Part shown: in pieces, positions 53,671 to 61,523 of the stretch
Layout of the letters: every line of letters starts with the position of its first letter
Position numbering within the stretch: position 1 is the first letter of the stretch
Source of the DNA: Archangium violaceum
GTDB taxonomy: Bacteria; Myxococcota; Myxococcia; Myxococcales; Myxococcaceae
NCBI RefSeq assembly: GCF_016887565.1
Contig: NZ_CP069396.1
Coordinates: 310,001-374,000 of the forward strand
Reading direction: 5' to 3'
Length of the DNA: 64,000 nucleotides
Notes under the pieces: generated by a model
What the model saw: only the letters and a program-made list of their open reading frames with translations
The model's database searches: none
Told to the model about the DNA's origin: nothing
Translations under genes and position numbers: made by a program

Positions 53671-54741
53671 CTAACGGCTGCGTCTGACACCGCTCGTTGC
53701 TGCAATGGCCGGTTTCGCAGCGGCCACGCGACCAGTCGCTTGATCGTACACCGCTTCGATGATTTTCTCCATGGCGGGGATGCTAAGGCGCCGAGGAAAA
53801 GTCAAGTGCTGGTGCTTGCCCCGAAGCGAAAATCCCACCTGAGCGATCTCCATGTACCCATCGTCATGGTCAAAGCGGAAGTTGAAGAAGCCCTTGTGGA
53901 CGTTGCCCCTGCGCTGGCGCTGGGCGAGTTCATCGTCCGCTTCGAAGGGGACGTACTGATCCAGCTCCATCCGGGACACGAGCGTCATGCTGGTGTACCT
54001 GCCCTCGTTATCTGGCGCGGTGATGCTGAAGTTCTCTAGGCTGAGGCGCCGCTCAAGCAGCAGCATTTGCTCCTTAGTGAAGGTGATCGGCTCGACGTAC
54101 GCGAGATGGTCCCCCCGCTTCTTGCCCAGAGCTTTGCCGGTCAGCCAGCCGATGAAAGTAATGACTGCAGTGCGACTGTCGCTTGCAGCAGCGAAGGATT
54201 TCAGCAGTGGCACCTGCGCGTTCACATTGAGGACGAGGGTAACCAAGGTACTACTGAGCCGCTTCTCAGGTTGACCCTCAGGGTCGGTGAACTTGTGCGG
54301 CTTGACGATACGAACCTCAAGGGTCAACTGGCCATCGTTCACGCGGATGCGCTCTACCCATGAGTCGCCAGCTTTCGGCCTCTTCTTCTTGGGGAATGTC
54401 ACCCACGTCGTGCCAAGGTCCCTAGGCGCGAACCCCTCATCCACACTTCGCCGGATTGCCGCTACGAGCGCCTCACGCAGTTCCTTTTCGCCATCGAGTT
54501 CGCCCATGATGAGGAGCTTCCAGAGGAAGACCGCCTTACGTCCCTGGAAGTTGCTCCAGATGCCCAAGAGGCGGTCCCTGCATCCCTCTTGATACTGCTG
54601 CTCAAGTAGCTCGAGCACCTCGTTGCGATGGCTGTCCTGCAGCGAGCGAGCGAGTTCCGTGTAGCGCTGAAGCTCATCTTCCGAGACTGCCACCTTGCTG
54701 AGCAGAAAGAGGATGTGCCCCGGGTCGATGAGGGAGAGCAT
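53671..54741 (-). CDS. Unrecognised 356-residue protein, first gene of cassette
   Basis: Start placed at the ATG at 54741 (MLSLIDPGHILFLLSK); an in-frame ATG at 54789 is the alternative. The N-terminal third is helical with a possible coiled coil (DELQRYTELARSLQDSHRNEVLELLEQQY region, about 21-50). The middle is beta-rich and basic (FPKKKRPKAGDSW, LTLEVRIVKPHKF, STLVTLVLNVNAQV). The last third has FSITAPDNEGRYTSM, FFNFRFDHDDGYMEI and a helical end. No signal, no membrane helix, no nuclease, ATPase or recombinase motif that I can see. Upstream, TTGACG and GTTAAT (54803-54773, spacer 19) could be a promoter. Lower G+C than the chromosome. Confidence 0.72.
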   Translation of the reverse strand: MLSLIDPGHILFLLSKVAVSEDELQRYTELARSLQDSHRNEVLELLEQQYQEGCRDRLLGIWSNFQGRKAVFLWKLLIMGELDGEKELREALVAAIRRSVDEGFAPRDLGTTWVTFPKKKRPKAGDSWVERIRVNDGQLTLEVRIVKPHKFTDPEGQPEKRLSSTLVTLVLNVNAQVPLLKSFAAASDSRTAVITFIGWLTGKALGKKRGDHLAYVEPITFTKEQMLLLERRLSLENFSITAPDNEGRYTSMTLVSRMELDQYVPFEADDELAQRQRRGNVHKGFFNFRFDHDDGYMEIAQVGFSLRGKHQHLTFPRRLSIPAMEKIIEAVYDQATGRVAAAKPAIAATSGVRRSR

Positions 54742-55037
54742 GTAGGTCCGTGGTGAGTTTCTAGGGCTCGCGATTAACGCCCGAGTCACAATTTCTCGTC
54801 AAGCTGTAGGGAAGGAGAGGTAGGAGCGTCGGCTTGCGCAGATGCTGCCCTGCTATCAAGCCAACCCTCTTGGCTAGTTGGGCCTCACACAGAGTCGAAA
54901 CAGGCGCGGGCTGGCGTACTCGCCCGGCAGGCACTCAAGCACGGCTTAGCTGCCCTCTCTGGGCGTTGAGGACTGCCATAATGCCGCTCTTCGCTACTGA
55001 ACAGGGAGATGGCTGGGGTGAGGGTCGTTCATCACTA
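54742..55037. other. Gene-free edge of the cassette
   Basis: 296 bp between the cassette operon and the intact hydratase-family gene's stop. It holds a small hairpin (54859-54864 with 54870-54875) and the REP-like half-element at 55004-55024. No gene or RNA recognised. Confidence 0.6.
55004..55024 (+). repeat. REP-like half-element
   Basis: Agrees at 18 of 21 positions with 39925-39945 (GGGAGA..GG..GGGGTGAGGG), the right stem arm and tail of the REP-like element downstream of moxR. It ends 13 bp before the stop of the intact hydratase-family gene. The left stem arm is missing. Confidence 0.55.
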
Positions 55038-56126
55038 TCAGTGTGGCACGACCAGGTCCCTGTCCCCGAGTGGCGAGAAGCACGCCTCCACGTCCGCTTC
55101 ACGCACCTCGGCCAGGGTGGGCGGGTTCCACCTGGGGCGGTTGTCCTTGTCCACGAGCACGGCGCGGATGCCCTCGCGGAAGTCCGGCAGCGCGGTGCAG
55201 TGCTGGCTCAGCCGGTACTCCACGGTGACGACCTCGTCGTAGGGCCTGCTCCGGCACAGCCGCAACTGGCGCAGCGTCACCTTCAGGCTCGAGGGCGACA
55301 TGCGCCCCAGCGTGGCCCGCGTCTCCTCGGCCCACGGCGTGCGCTCGGCCTCCAGCGCCGCGAGGATGTCCTCCACCCGGTTCTTCGAGAAGCACCGGTC
55401 GATGGTCTCGCGGTGCGCGCTCAGCGGCGAAGGCCCGGGCTCGGTGGTGAAGCCGGACAGCACCCGTGTGGCCACGTCGCGCGCTGCCCCCACGCTCCAA
55501 TCCGTGGCGGCGAGCGCGTCCACCACTGCGTCCAGCGTGTCGTGCGTCACGTGCTGTGTTCCATACCCGAGCCACATCGCATCCGCGGTGTTGCACCGGG
55601 TGCCCGTGAGCCCGAGGTACGTGCCGGCCTCGCCCGGAAAGCGCGGGAGGAACCACCCACCGCCCACGTCGGGGAACAATCCAATCGCCGTCTCGGGCAT
55701 GGCGAGCACGAGCCGCTCGGTGACGACGCGGTGCGAGCCGTGCACGGACAGCCCGAGCCCTCCGCCCATGCTGATGCCATCCACGAGCGCGATGTACGGC
55801 TTGGGGTAGTGGTGGATGAGGTGGTTGAGCCGGTACTCCTCGCGGAAGAAGGAGCGGGAGAGGGGCTCCTGTCCCTCGGGTGCGGGCGAGCCCAGCGAGA
55901 CGGCCACGGCGCGCACGTCACCGCCGGCACAGAACGCGCGGCCGCCAGCGCCGCGAATCACCACGGCCTTCACCGAGGGCTCCTTCGCCCAGGCCGCCAG
56001 CGCCGGGTGCAGCGCGCGAATCATCCCCAGGTCGAGCGCGTTGAGCGCCTTCGGGCGGTTGAGCGTCACCAGGCCCACGGGCCCCCGCGTCTCCAGCAGC
56101 ACGTCCGTGTTCATGCCGCCGGGCAT
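55038..56126 (-). CDS. Enoyl-CoA hydratase/isomerase family, 3-hydroxyisobutyryl-CoA hydrolase-like
   Basis: 362 residues from the ATG at 56126 (GGGAGG just upstream; ATG 56114 is possible). Crotonase fold with the oxyanion motifs RAFCAGGDVRAV and ISMGGGLGLSVHG and the catalytic acid region ETAIGLFPDVGGGWFLPR, a pattern typical of 3-hydroxyisobutyryl-CoA hydrolase in valine breakdown, with the ECH_2-type C-terminal half. Its C-terminal part from about residue 213 is duplicated at 52366-52812, so the 3' end may have been replaced when the cassette entered. The nested palindrome at 56135-56195 lies directly upstream. Confidence 0.9.
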   Translation of the reverse strand: MPGGMNTDVLLETRGPVGLVTLNRPKALNALDLGMIRALHPALAAWAKEPSVKAVVIRGAGGRAFCAGGDVRAVAVSLGSPAPEGQEPLSRSFFREEYRLNHLIHHYPKPYIALVDGISMGGGLGLSVHGSHRVVTERLVLAMPETAIGLFPDVGGGWFLPRFPGEAGTYLGLTGTRCNTADAMWLGYGTQHVTHDTLDAVVDALAATDWSVGAARDVATRVLSGFTTEPGPSPLSAHRETIDRCFSKNRVEDILAALEAERTPWAEETRATLGRMSPSSLKVTLRQLRLCRSRPYDEVVTVEYRLSQHCTALPDFREGIRAVLVDKDNRPRWNPPTLAEVREADVEACFSPLGDRDLVVPH

Positions 56127-56134
56127 ACCACCTC

Positions 56135-56195
56135 CCGGGCGCGCTCTTCACGAACTGGTCTGACAGTCAGACCAGTTGCTCGCGAGCGCGCCCGG
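56135..56195. promoter_or_regulatory. Nested palindromes upstream of the hydratase-family gene
   Basis: Outer 12-bp arms (56135-56146 and 56184-56195) are perfectly complementary. Inside them sits a perfect 12+1+12 palindrome (56153-56177) with halves AACTGGTCTGAC and GTCAGACCAGTT. The inner palindrome looks like a TetR- or GntR-family operator; the outer arms could form a terminator for the upstream thioesterase gene. Location between two minus-strand lipid-type genes fits control of acyl-CoA metabolism. Confidence 0.7.
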
Positions 56196-56210
56196 CGGGC
56201 CTCCCTCGGC

Positions 56211-56645
56211 TCAGCGCTTCCGGGCCAGTACCGCCAGCGTCACCGTGGCCTTCGAGACGAGCTTCTCCTGGCCCCGGGCCACGGCGTGGACCTCCGACTC
56301 GACGACGGAGAGGGTCCGCCCGGCGCGCAGCACCTGGGCGCGGCACCGCAGCTCCTCGCCCACGGCCGCCTGGAGCAGGTTCATGGTGAAGCCCGTGGTG
56401 AGGACCAGCTGGTCCGCGGCGATCAGCGAGCCCGCCGCCGCGCCCGCGGTGTGGTCCGCCATCGTCGCCTGCACGCCCATGTGGATGACTTCGTCCTGCT
56501 GCAGGTGCCGGGGCTGGACCGTCAGCCGCGTCTCCACCCGCCCGGGAGAGATGGCGACCAGCTCGTAGCCCACGTCCATGACGAACGCCGCCTTGCGGAA
56601 GAGCTCCTCCACGTCGCGTGCGTAATCGGGATTCCTCGGTTCCAT
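56211..56645 (-). CDS. PaaI-type hotdog thioesterase
   Basis: 144 residues, single hotdog domain. The PaaI-family signature appears as VIHMGVQATMADHTAGAAAGSL (region about 53-74), with the catalytic-helix Asp, followed by strands TTGFTMNLLQAAVGEEL and LRAGRTLSVVESEVHA. Such enzymes hydrolyse phenylacetyl-, medium-chain or other acyl-CoA. The gene is upstream of the hydratase-family gene and probably in the same acyl-CoA regulon, though a palindromic element lies between them. Confidence 0.9.
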   Translation of the reverse strand: MEPRNPDYARDVEELFRKAAFVMDVGYELVAISPGRVETRLTVQPRHLQQDEVIHMGVQATMADHTAGAAAGSLIAADQLVLTTGFTMNLLQAAVGEELRCRAQVLRAGRTLSVVESEVHAVARGQEKLVSKATVTLAVLARKR

Positions 56646-56734
56646 CGGGAGACCTCGTGAGGGGAGTCTCTACCGCGTACCTCGGGCAGGACCCGGAGAG
56701 ACTCTCGCCGCCCCGGGCCCGGGAGTATCACGCA

Positions 56735-57802
56735 CTACTTGATGAGCGTCATCCAGCCGTGGCGGTCGGGCTGCGTGCCGTACTGGATGCCCGTGACGGT
56801 GTCGTAGAGGCGCTTCGACAGCTCGCCCACCTTGCCGTCACCGATGACGAGCTGGCCCTCCTGGAAGCCCAGCGCGCCCACCGGGGAGATGACCGCCGCG
56901 GTGCCCGTGCCGAACACCTCGCGCAGCTCGCCCTTCTTGTGCGCCTCGCGCAGCTCGTCGATGGACAGCTTGCGCTCGCTCACCTTCGTGCCCCAGTCGC
57001 GCAGCAGCGTCAGCACGCTCTCGCGGGTGATGCCCGGCAGGAAGGTGCCGTCCAGCGGCGGGGTGATGAGCTCGTCGCCAATGCGCACGAAGAGGTTCAT
57101 CGTGCCCACCTCCTCGATGTAGCGGTGCTCGAGCGCGTCCAGCCACAGCACCTGCGCGTACCCGCGCTTCTTGGCCTCCACCGAGGCCTGCAGGCCCGCC
57201 GCGTAGTTGGCCGCCGCCTTCGCGCCACCCAGTCCACCCGGCGCCGCGCGCGTGTGCTGCTGCTCCACCCAGATGCGCACCGGCTCCGCACCGCCGGAGA
57301 AGTAGCTGCCCACCGGGCTGAGGATGATGAAGAAGATGTACTTGTCCGCCGGGCGCACCCCGAGGAAGGCCTCCGAGGCCATCACCACCGGCCGCACGTA
57401 CAGCGACGTGCCCGGGGCGCTCGGCACCCAGTCCGCGTCCACCTTCACCAGCGCCTCGATGGCCTCGCGCGCCACCTCGGGCGGCACCGGCGGCATCGCC
57501 AGCCGCTCGGCGCTCGCCGCCAGCCGCTTGCTGTGGTCCAGCACCCGGAAGGCGCGCAGCTGCCCGTCCTTGCCGCGGAACACCTTCGAGCCGTCGAACA
57601 CCGCCTGCGCGTAGTGGAACACCGCCGCGCCCGGGTCCAACCCCAACGGCCCGTGCGGCAGGATCCGCGCCTGGTGCCAGCCCCGCTCCGGCGAGTAGTC
57701 CATCCGGAACATGTGGTCGGTGAAGTACTTGCCGAAGCCGAGCCCCTCGGGGGCGGGCCGGGTCTTCGGGGTGGCGGAGCGCTGGACCTCGATGGGCAAC
57801 AT
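56735..57802 (-). CDS. ilvE: Branched-chain amino acid aminotransferase
   Basis: 355 residues, fold-type IV PLP enzyme of the eukaryote-like BCAT group (IlvE_II). The PLP lysine is K195 in GGAKAAANYA. Other family blocks: FGKYFTDHMF, VFHYAQAVFDGSKVFRG, LYVRPVV, QVLWLDALEHRYIEEVGTMNLF, FLPGITRESVL and EVFGTGTAAVISPVG. It interconverts Leu, Ile and Val with their 2-oxo acids in the cytoplasm. In myxobacteria it also feeds iso-branched fatty acid synthesis. It is divergent from a MocR-type regulator gene with 163 bp between starts, where repeated GTGACAAT-like half sites lie. Confidence 0.94.
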   Translation of the reverse strand: MLPIEVQRSATPKTRPAPEGLGFGKYFTDHMFRMDYSPERGWHQARILPHGPLGLDPGAAVFHYAQAVFDGSKVFRGKDGQLRAFRVLDHSKRLAASAERLAMPPVPPEVAREAIEALVKVDADWVPSAPGTSLYVRPVVMASEAFLGVRPADKYIFFIILSPVGSYFSGGAEPVRIWVEQQHTRAAPGGLGGAKAAANYAAGLQASVEAKKRGYAQVLWLDALEHRYIEEVGTMNLFVRIGDELITPPLDGTFLPGITRESVLTLLRDWGTKVSERKLSIDELREAHKKGELREVFGTGTAAVISPVGALGFQEGQLVIGDGKVGELSKRLYDTVTGIQYGTQPDRHGWMTLIK

Positions 57803-57890
57803 GCTTCGGCTCCTCGTGAAGAGGGGACGGGGTGATTCCCGTCCGGGGCCCGGGCATGCCCCAGTGGCTCGCGCTTCTCCCGAAACATGG

Positions 57891-57964
57891 GTGACAATTC
57901 CGGGTAGAATCGAGACAATCAGTTACGTTGGCAGCGGTATTCCGTCAAGTGTATCGATTGTCAC
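57891..57964. promoter_or_regulatory. Candidate MocR operator array
   Basis: Three half-site-like copies: GTGACAAT (57891-57898), GAGACAATC (57912-57920) and the inverted GATTGTCAC (57956-57964, abutting the start codon of the MocR gene). The first and third form an exact inverted pair. MocR proteins usually bind paired half sites between their own gene and a divergent target, here ilvE. Confidence 0.5.
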
Positions 57965-57965
57965 T

Positions 57966-59372
57966 ATGACAAGTTGGACGCCGGAGCTCCGGGGACGCAG
58001 CGGGCCGCTCTACAGGGCCATCGCGGATGCGCTCGCCGAGGACATTGACGCGGGGCGTCTGACCCCGGGCACCCGGCTGCCCACACACCGGGAGCTGGCG
58101 GAGCGGGTGGGGGTCACCGTGGGGACGGTGACGCGCGCCTACGCCGAGGCCGACAAGCGCGGGCTGGTGAGCGGTGAGGTGGGACGCGGCACCTTCGTGA
58201 GGGACCGCGAGGTGCCCGCGTACATGCCCAAGCCGGTGGACCTGGAGGATGACGCCTCGCCGGTGGAGCTGGGCATCAACGCGCCCGCGACGCCCGAGGG
58301 GGACCCGGCGAGCCAGGCGCTCCGCCGCTCGCTGGAGGAGCTGGGCCGGACGTCGCGGCTGGCGGATCTGCTGGCGTACCAGCCGGCCGCGGGCACCACG
58401 GCGCACCGCGTCGCGGGAGCGGCGTGGGCCTCGCGCTTCGGGCTGCAGGTGAAGCCGGAGCAGGTGGTGGTGTGCGCGGGCGGACAGCACGCCATGGAGG
58501 TGGCGCTGGCGGCGCTCACGAAGCCGGGGGACACGCTGGCCACCGAGGCGCTCACGTACCCGGGGGTGAAGGTGCTGGCGCGGCGCTTCCAGTTGCGGCT
58601 GCAGGGGGTGGCCATGGACGCGCAGGGGCTGGTGCCCGACGCCTTCGAGGCGGCGTGCCGTGGCGGCACCGTGCGGCTGCTCTACACCCAGCCCACGTGT
58701 CACAACCCCACGGGGGCGCTGCTGACGGAGGAGCGGCGCAAGCGCATCGCCGAGGTGGCGCGCAAGCACGGGGTGCTGGTGCTGGAGGACGATGCGTACG
58801 GGCTGCTGCCGGAGCAGCGTCCGCCGCCGCTGGCCTCGTTCCTGCCGGAGGCGAGCTACTTCATCGCCGGGGTGTCGAAGCTGCTGACGCCGGGGCTGCG
58901 CATCGGCTACCTGGTGGCGCCGGCGAGGGCGCGGGGCGAGCGGCTGGCGGAGGAGGTGGGGCTGGCCTCGCTGATGACGACGCCGCTGATGGCGGAGGTG
59001 CTGGCGCGCTGGGTGGAGGACGGCACGGCGGACGAGCTGGTGGTGCGCCAGCGGCAGGAGGTGCGGGAGCGGATGGAGCTGACGCGCGCGCTGCTGGGGA
59101 GCGAGGTGCTGCGCGGGTCGCCGATGCCGCTGTACCACCTGTGGCTGGGGCTGCCGGAGGGGCGCAGGAGCGAGGAGTTCGTGGCGCAGGCGAGGCGCAA
59201 CGGGGTGTCGGTGACGTCGGCGGACCTGTTCACCGCGGGGCAGGGGCCGGTGCCGGCGGCGGTGCGGGTGTGCATCGGAACGCCGCGCACGCGCGCGCAG
59301 CTGGAGCGAGGCCTGCGGCGGCTGCGCGAGGTACTCGAGACAGGATTGGAGCCGCTGGCCGCCATCGTGTGA
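57966..59372 (+). CDS. MocR-type regulator (GntR HTH plus aminotransferase domain)
   Basis: 468 residues from the ATG at 57966; an open frame to 57711 runs back over ilvE and is a shadow. A winged helix at about 12-80 has the GntR pattern PLYRAIADALAEDI, GTRLPTHRELAERVGVTVGTVTRAY. A fold-type I aminotransferase domain follows with PTCHNPTG, DDAYGLL and the PLP lysine K305 in AGVSKLLTPGLRIGYL. MocR regulators use PLP-bound amines or amino acids as signals. As it is divergent from ilvE, it may control branched-chain amino-acid metabolism; it could also act as an enzyme. Confidence 0.92.
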   Translation: MTSWTPELRGRSGPLYRAIADALAEDIDAGRLTPGTRLPTHRELAERVGVTVGTVTRAYAEADKRGLVSGEVGRGTFVRDREVPAYMPKPVDLEDDASPVELGINAPATPEGDPASQALRRSLEELGRTSRLADLLAYQPAAGTTAHRVAGAAWASRFGLQVKPEQVVVCAGGQHAMEVALAALTKPGDTLATEALTYPGVKVLARRFQLRLQGVAMDAQGLVPDAFEAACRGGTVRLLYTQPTCHNPTGALLTEERRKRIAEVARKHGVLVLEDDAYGLLPEQRPPPLASFLPEASYFIAGVSKLLTPGLRIGYLVAPARARGERLAEEVGLASLMTTPLMAEVLARWVEDGTADELVVRQRQEVRERMELTRALLGSEVLRGSPMPLYHLWLGLPEGRRSEEFVAQARRNGVSVTSADLFTAGQGPVPAAVRVCIGTPRTRAQLERGLRRLREVLETGLEPLAAIV

Positions 59373-59476
59373 CTTCTTCCGCTCTTCACTACCTGGGATG
59401 TCAGATGGCCCGGTAGACTGGAGGAGTCAGGAAGGGGTTCCACTCTTCCTGTGTTGGAAGAACCAGGAGGCGGGGC

Positions 59477-60058
59477 ATGGCGAAGGGGAAGAAGCCGGCG
59501 ACCTACGAGGACATCGAGGCGCTGCCGGTCGGGTGGGTGGGGGAGATTGTCGAGGACGAGCTGGTGGCCTCACCGAGGCCGGTCATGGGACATGCCCATG
59601 TCTCCTACGCCCTGAGTGTCATGCTGGGAGCGCCCTTCGCATTCGGGAACGGAGGGCCCGGTGGGTGGTGGCTCCTGTCCGAGCCAGAGCTTCACCTGGG
59701 CCGGGCCATCCTCGTGCCGGACCTCGCGGGATGGCGTCGCGAGCGTCTGCCCCGGCTGCCGTCTTCCGAGGAGCCCTTCATGACACTCGCGCCGGACTGG
59801 GTGTGCGAGGTGCTCTCGCCCTCCACCGCCACCGTGGACCGGATGCGCAAGCTGCCCATCTACCACCGCGAAGGCGTGGCGTACGCGTGGCTCATCGACC
59901 CGCTCGCGCGCACCCTGGAGGTCTTCCGGCGTGAGCCGTCCGGCTGGCTCCTCACCGCGACGCACGCGGGAGAGGACGTGGTGCGCGCCGAGCCCTTCGA
60001 CGCGGTGCCGCTCGGGCTGGGGGCGCTCTGGTTGGAGCGCGCCCAGCCGAGCCGGTGA
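59477..60058 (+). CDS. Uma2-family (DUF820) putative nuclease
   Basis: 193 residues with an AGGAGG site before the ATG. The family start TYEDIEALPVGWVGEIVEDELVASPRP, a HAHVSYAL block and the restriction-endonuclease-like core (ILVPDLAGWRR, PDWVCEVLSPST, KLPIYHREGVAYAWLIDP) match Uma2/DUF820 proteins, which have a PD-(D/E)xK fold. They are abundant in cyanobacteria and myxobacteria, often as many paralogs, and activity in vivo is not established. Standalone gene here, with no partner visible. Confidence 0.9.
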   Translation: MAKGKKPATYEDIEALPVGWVGEIVEDELVASPRPVMGHAHVSYALSVMLGAPFAFGNGGPGGWWLLSEPELHLGRAILVPDLAGWRRERLPRLPSSEEPFMTLAPDWVCEVLSPSTATVDRMRKLPIYHREGVAYAWLIDPLARTLEVFRREPSGWLLTATHAGEDVVRAEPFDAVPLGLGALWLERAQPSR

Positions 60059-60063
60059 GGCTT

Positions 60064-60855
60064 TCAGCGCGGCTTGACGAACTTCAGCGCGAAGCGATCG
60101 CTGGTGCCACGGCGCTCGCCGGCCGCGCCCGGGCTGGAGTTCCAGTCGCGGGCGTCCTCGGGGTTGCGCCAGACATCGCTCTCGCCAGCGAGCTGGAAGC
60201 CCGCGGCGAGCACCTCGTCACGCACGAGCTGCTCTTCGATGCGGTGCAGCGTCTGCGCGTCGTTCACGCCCGTGCCGGGCTTCGCGCTCGAGTCGAGGAC
60301 GACGTAGACGCCGCCGGGCTCGAGTGCCCGGAAGATGGCCGCGTTCATCTTCGCGCGGTCGGCCTTCAGCCACACGGTGTCGTGGTAGATGATGTTGCTC
60401 ACCACGGCGTCCAGGTCGGTGACTTCGGGAGGCAGGGGCTCGTCGAACTCGCGGTCCACGCGCACCACCCGCTGGTTGACGGGTTTGGCGAGCCGCTCGC
60501 TCCAGGGCTTCTCGGCGAAGCGCTCGAGGACGAACTTCGGATTGTGCCCGTAGACGGTGCCCGTGGGGCCCACCGCGCGGGCGAGCAGCTCGGTGGTGTA
60601 GCCGCCACCGGCCATCAGCTCGGCGACCTTCATGCCGGGCTGGACGCCCACGAACTCGAGCAGGGCGGCGGGGTGACGTCCCGCGTCGAGGGCCCGATCG
60701 GCCTCGGTCCGGTCCGGAGCCTCGACGACGGCGCGGGCGATGGACGCGGGGGTCGTGGCGGCGGGAGTGGAGGACCCGGCGGGCGGCGCGGTATGGGCGC
60801 AGCCGGCCAGGGCGAGACACGCGACGGTGAGGAAGGAGCGCATGGCTCCTTTCAT
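60064..60855 (-). CDS. Exported SAM-methyltransferase-like lipoprotein
   Basis: 263 residues from the ATG at 60855 (GAGGG at good spacing; 60843 and 60873 are alternatives). Signal peptide with lipobox LAGC. The mature part has a class I methyltransferase fold: a motif I-like VAELMAGGGYTTELLARAVG, an acidic strand and SNIIYHDTVWL, and GGVYVVLDSSAKPGTG. The NPKFVLERF/HNP and DVWRNPEDAR segments recur in similar periplasmic proteins of many Gram-negatives. SAM is cytoplasmic, so a lipidated exported methyltransferase is puzzling; it may have changed function. Confidence 0.85.
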   Translation of the reverse strand: MKGAMRSFLTVACLALAGCAHTAPPAGSSTPAATTPASIARAVVEAPDRTEADRALDAGRHPAALLEFVGVQPGMKVAELMAGGGYTTELLARAVGPTGTVYGHNPKFVLERFAEKPWSERLAKPVNQRVVRVDREFDEPLPPEVTDLDAVVSNIIYHDTVWLKADRAKMNAAIFRALEPGGVYVVLDSSAKPGTGVNDAQTLHRIEEQLVRDEVLAAGFQLAGESDVWRNPEDARDWNSSPGAAGERRGTSDRFALKFVKPR

Positions 60856-60892
60856 AACGGCCCTCACCGTCATCCCGAATGGGTTTTCGTGG

Positions 60893-61369
60893 CTACTTCA
60901 ACGCGGCCAGGAGCCGGGTGCCGGCCATCGCGACGAGCGCGTCCTCCAGCAGGCCCGCGACGATATTGGGGACGTGGAGCCGCTGCGTGGCGAAACGGCG
61001 GAGCGCGGAGAACGCGAAGGAGGAGGCCACCGCGGCGGCCGCGCCGAGCAGTACCGGGCCGAGCACGGGCTGTTTGTCCCGCCGGGCCAGGGCCGCGCCC
61101 ACGAGGGCGCCGGAGAGGATGCGGCCCGCGAGCGCGGGGGGCGCGGTGCGCGCGGGGATGTTGGGCAGCTTGTCTCCGACGAGCTCGCCGAGGGCCAGCA
61201 TCGAGAGCGTCCGCCCACCCACCTTCGAGGACAGGGCCTGTTCGATGCGGCCCTGGACGGATCCGCCATCCCGGGCCAGAAGAATGCTCAAGATGGCGGG
61301 AGCACTGAAGGACCGCATCCCCGCCACCGCTCCCAGTCCCGCCGCTGCCAGCACACCGCTTCGTTCCAT
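60893..61369 (-). CDS. DUF4126-like membrane protein
   Basis: 158 residues from the ATG at 61369 (GGAGG eight bases upstream). Four weakly hydrophobic segments. The block AGMRSFSAPAILS, ELVGDKLPNIPART and AGRILSGALVGAAL is the DUF4126 pattern. Function unknown; related proteins are inner-membrane proteins of about 150-200 residues. It lies 37 bp from the methyltransferase-like gene on the same strand. Confidence 0.8.
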   Translation of the reverse strand: MERSGVLAAAGLGAVAGMRSFSAPAILSILLARDGGSVQGRIEQALSSKVGGRTLSMLALGELVGDKLPNIPARTAPPALAGRILSGALVGAALARRDKQPVLGPVLLGAAAAVASSFAFSALRRFATQRLHVPNIVAGLLEDALVAMAGTRLLAALK

Positions 61370-61523
61370 GTGCACACCCTCCTCCATCAGGCCAACCGCT
61401 GGACAGGATGGGCAGGGAGCGAAGGTGTGGACAGGGCTGGCGGTACCCGCGGTGGTACGCCTGGATGCCTGCTCGCCGGCGAACCAACAAGGCAGCCATC
61501 CGCTGGCCAGGCCAGGGGCGGCG

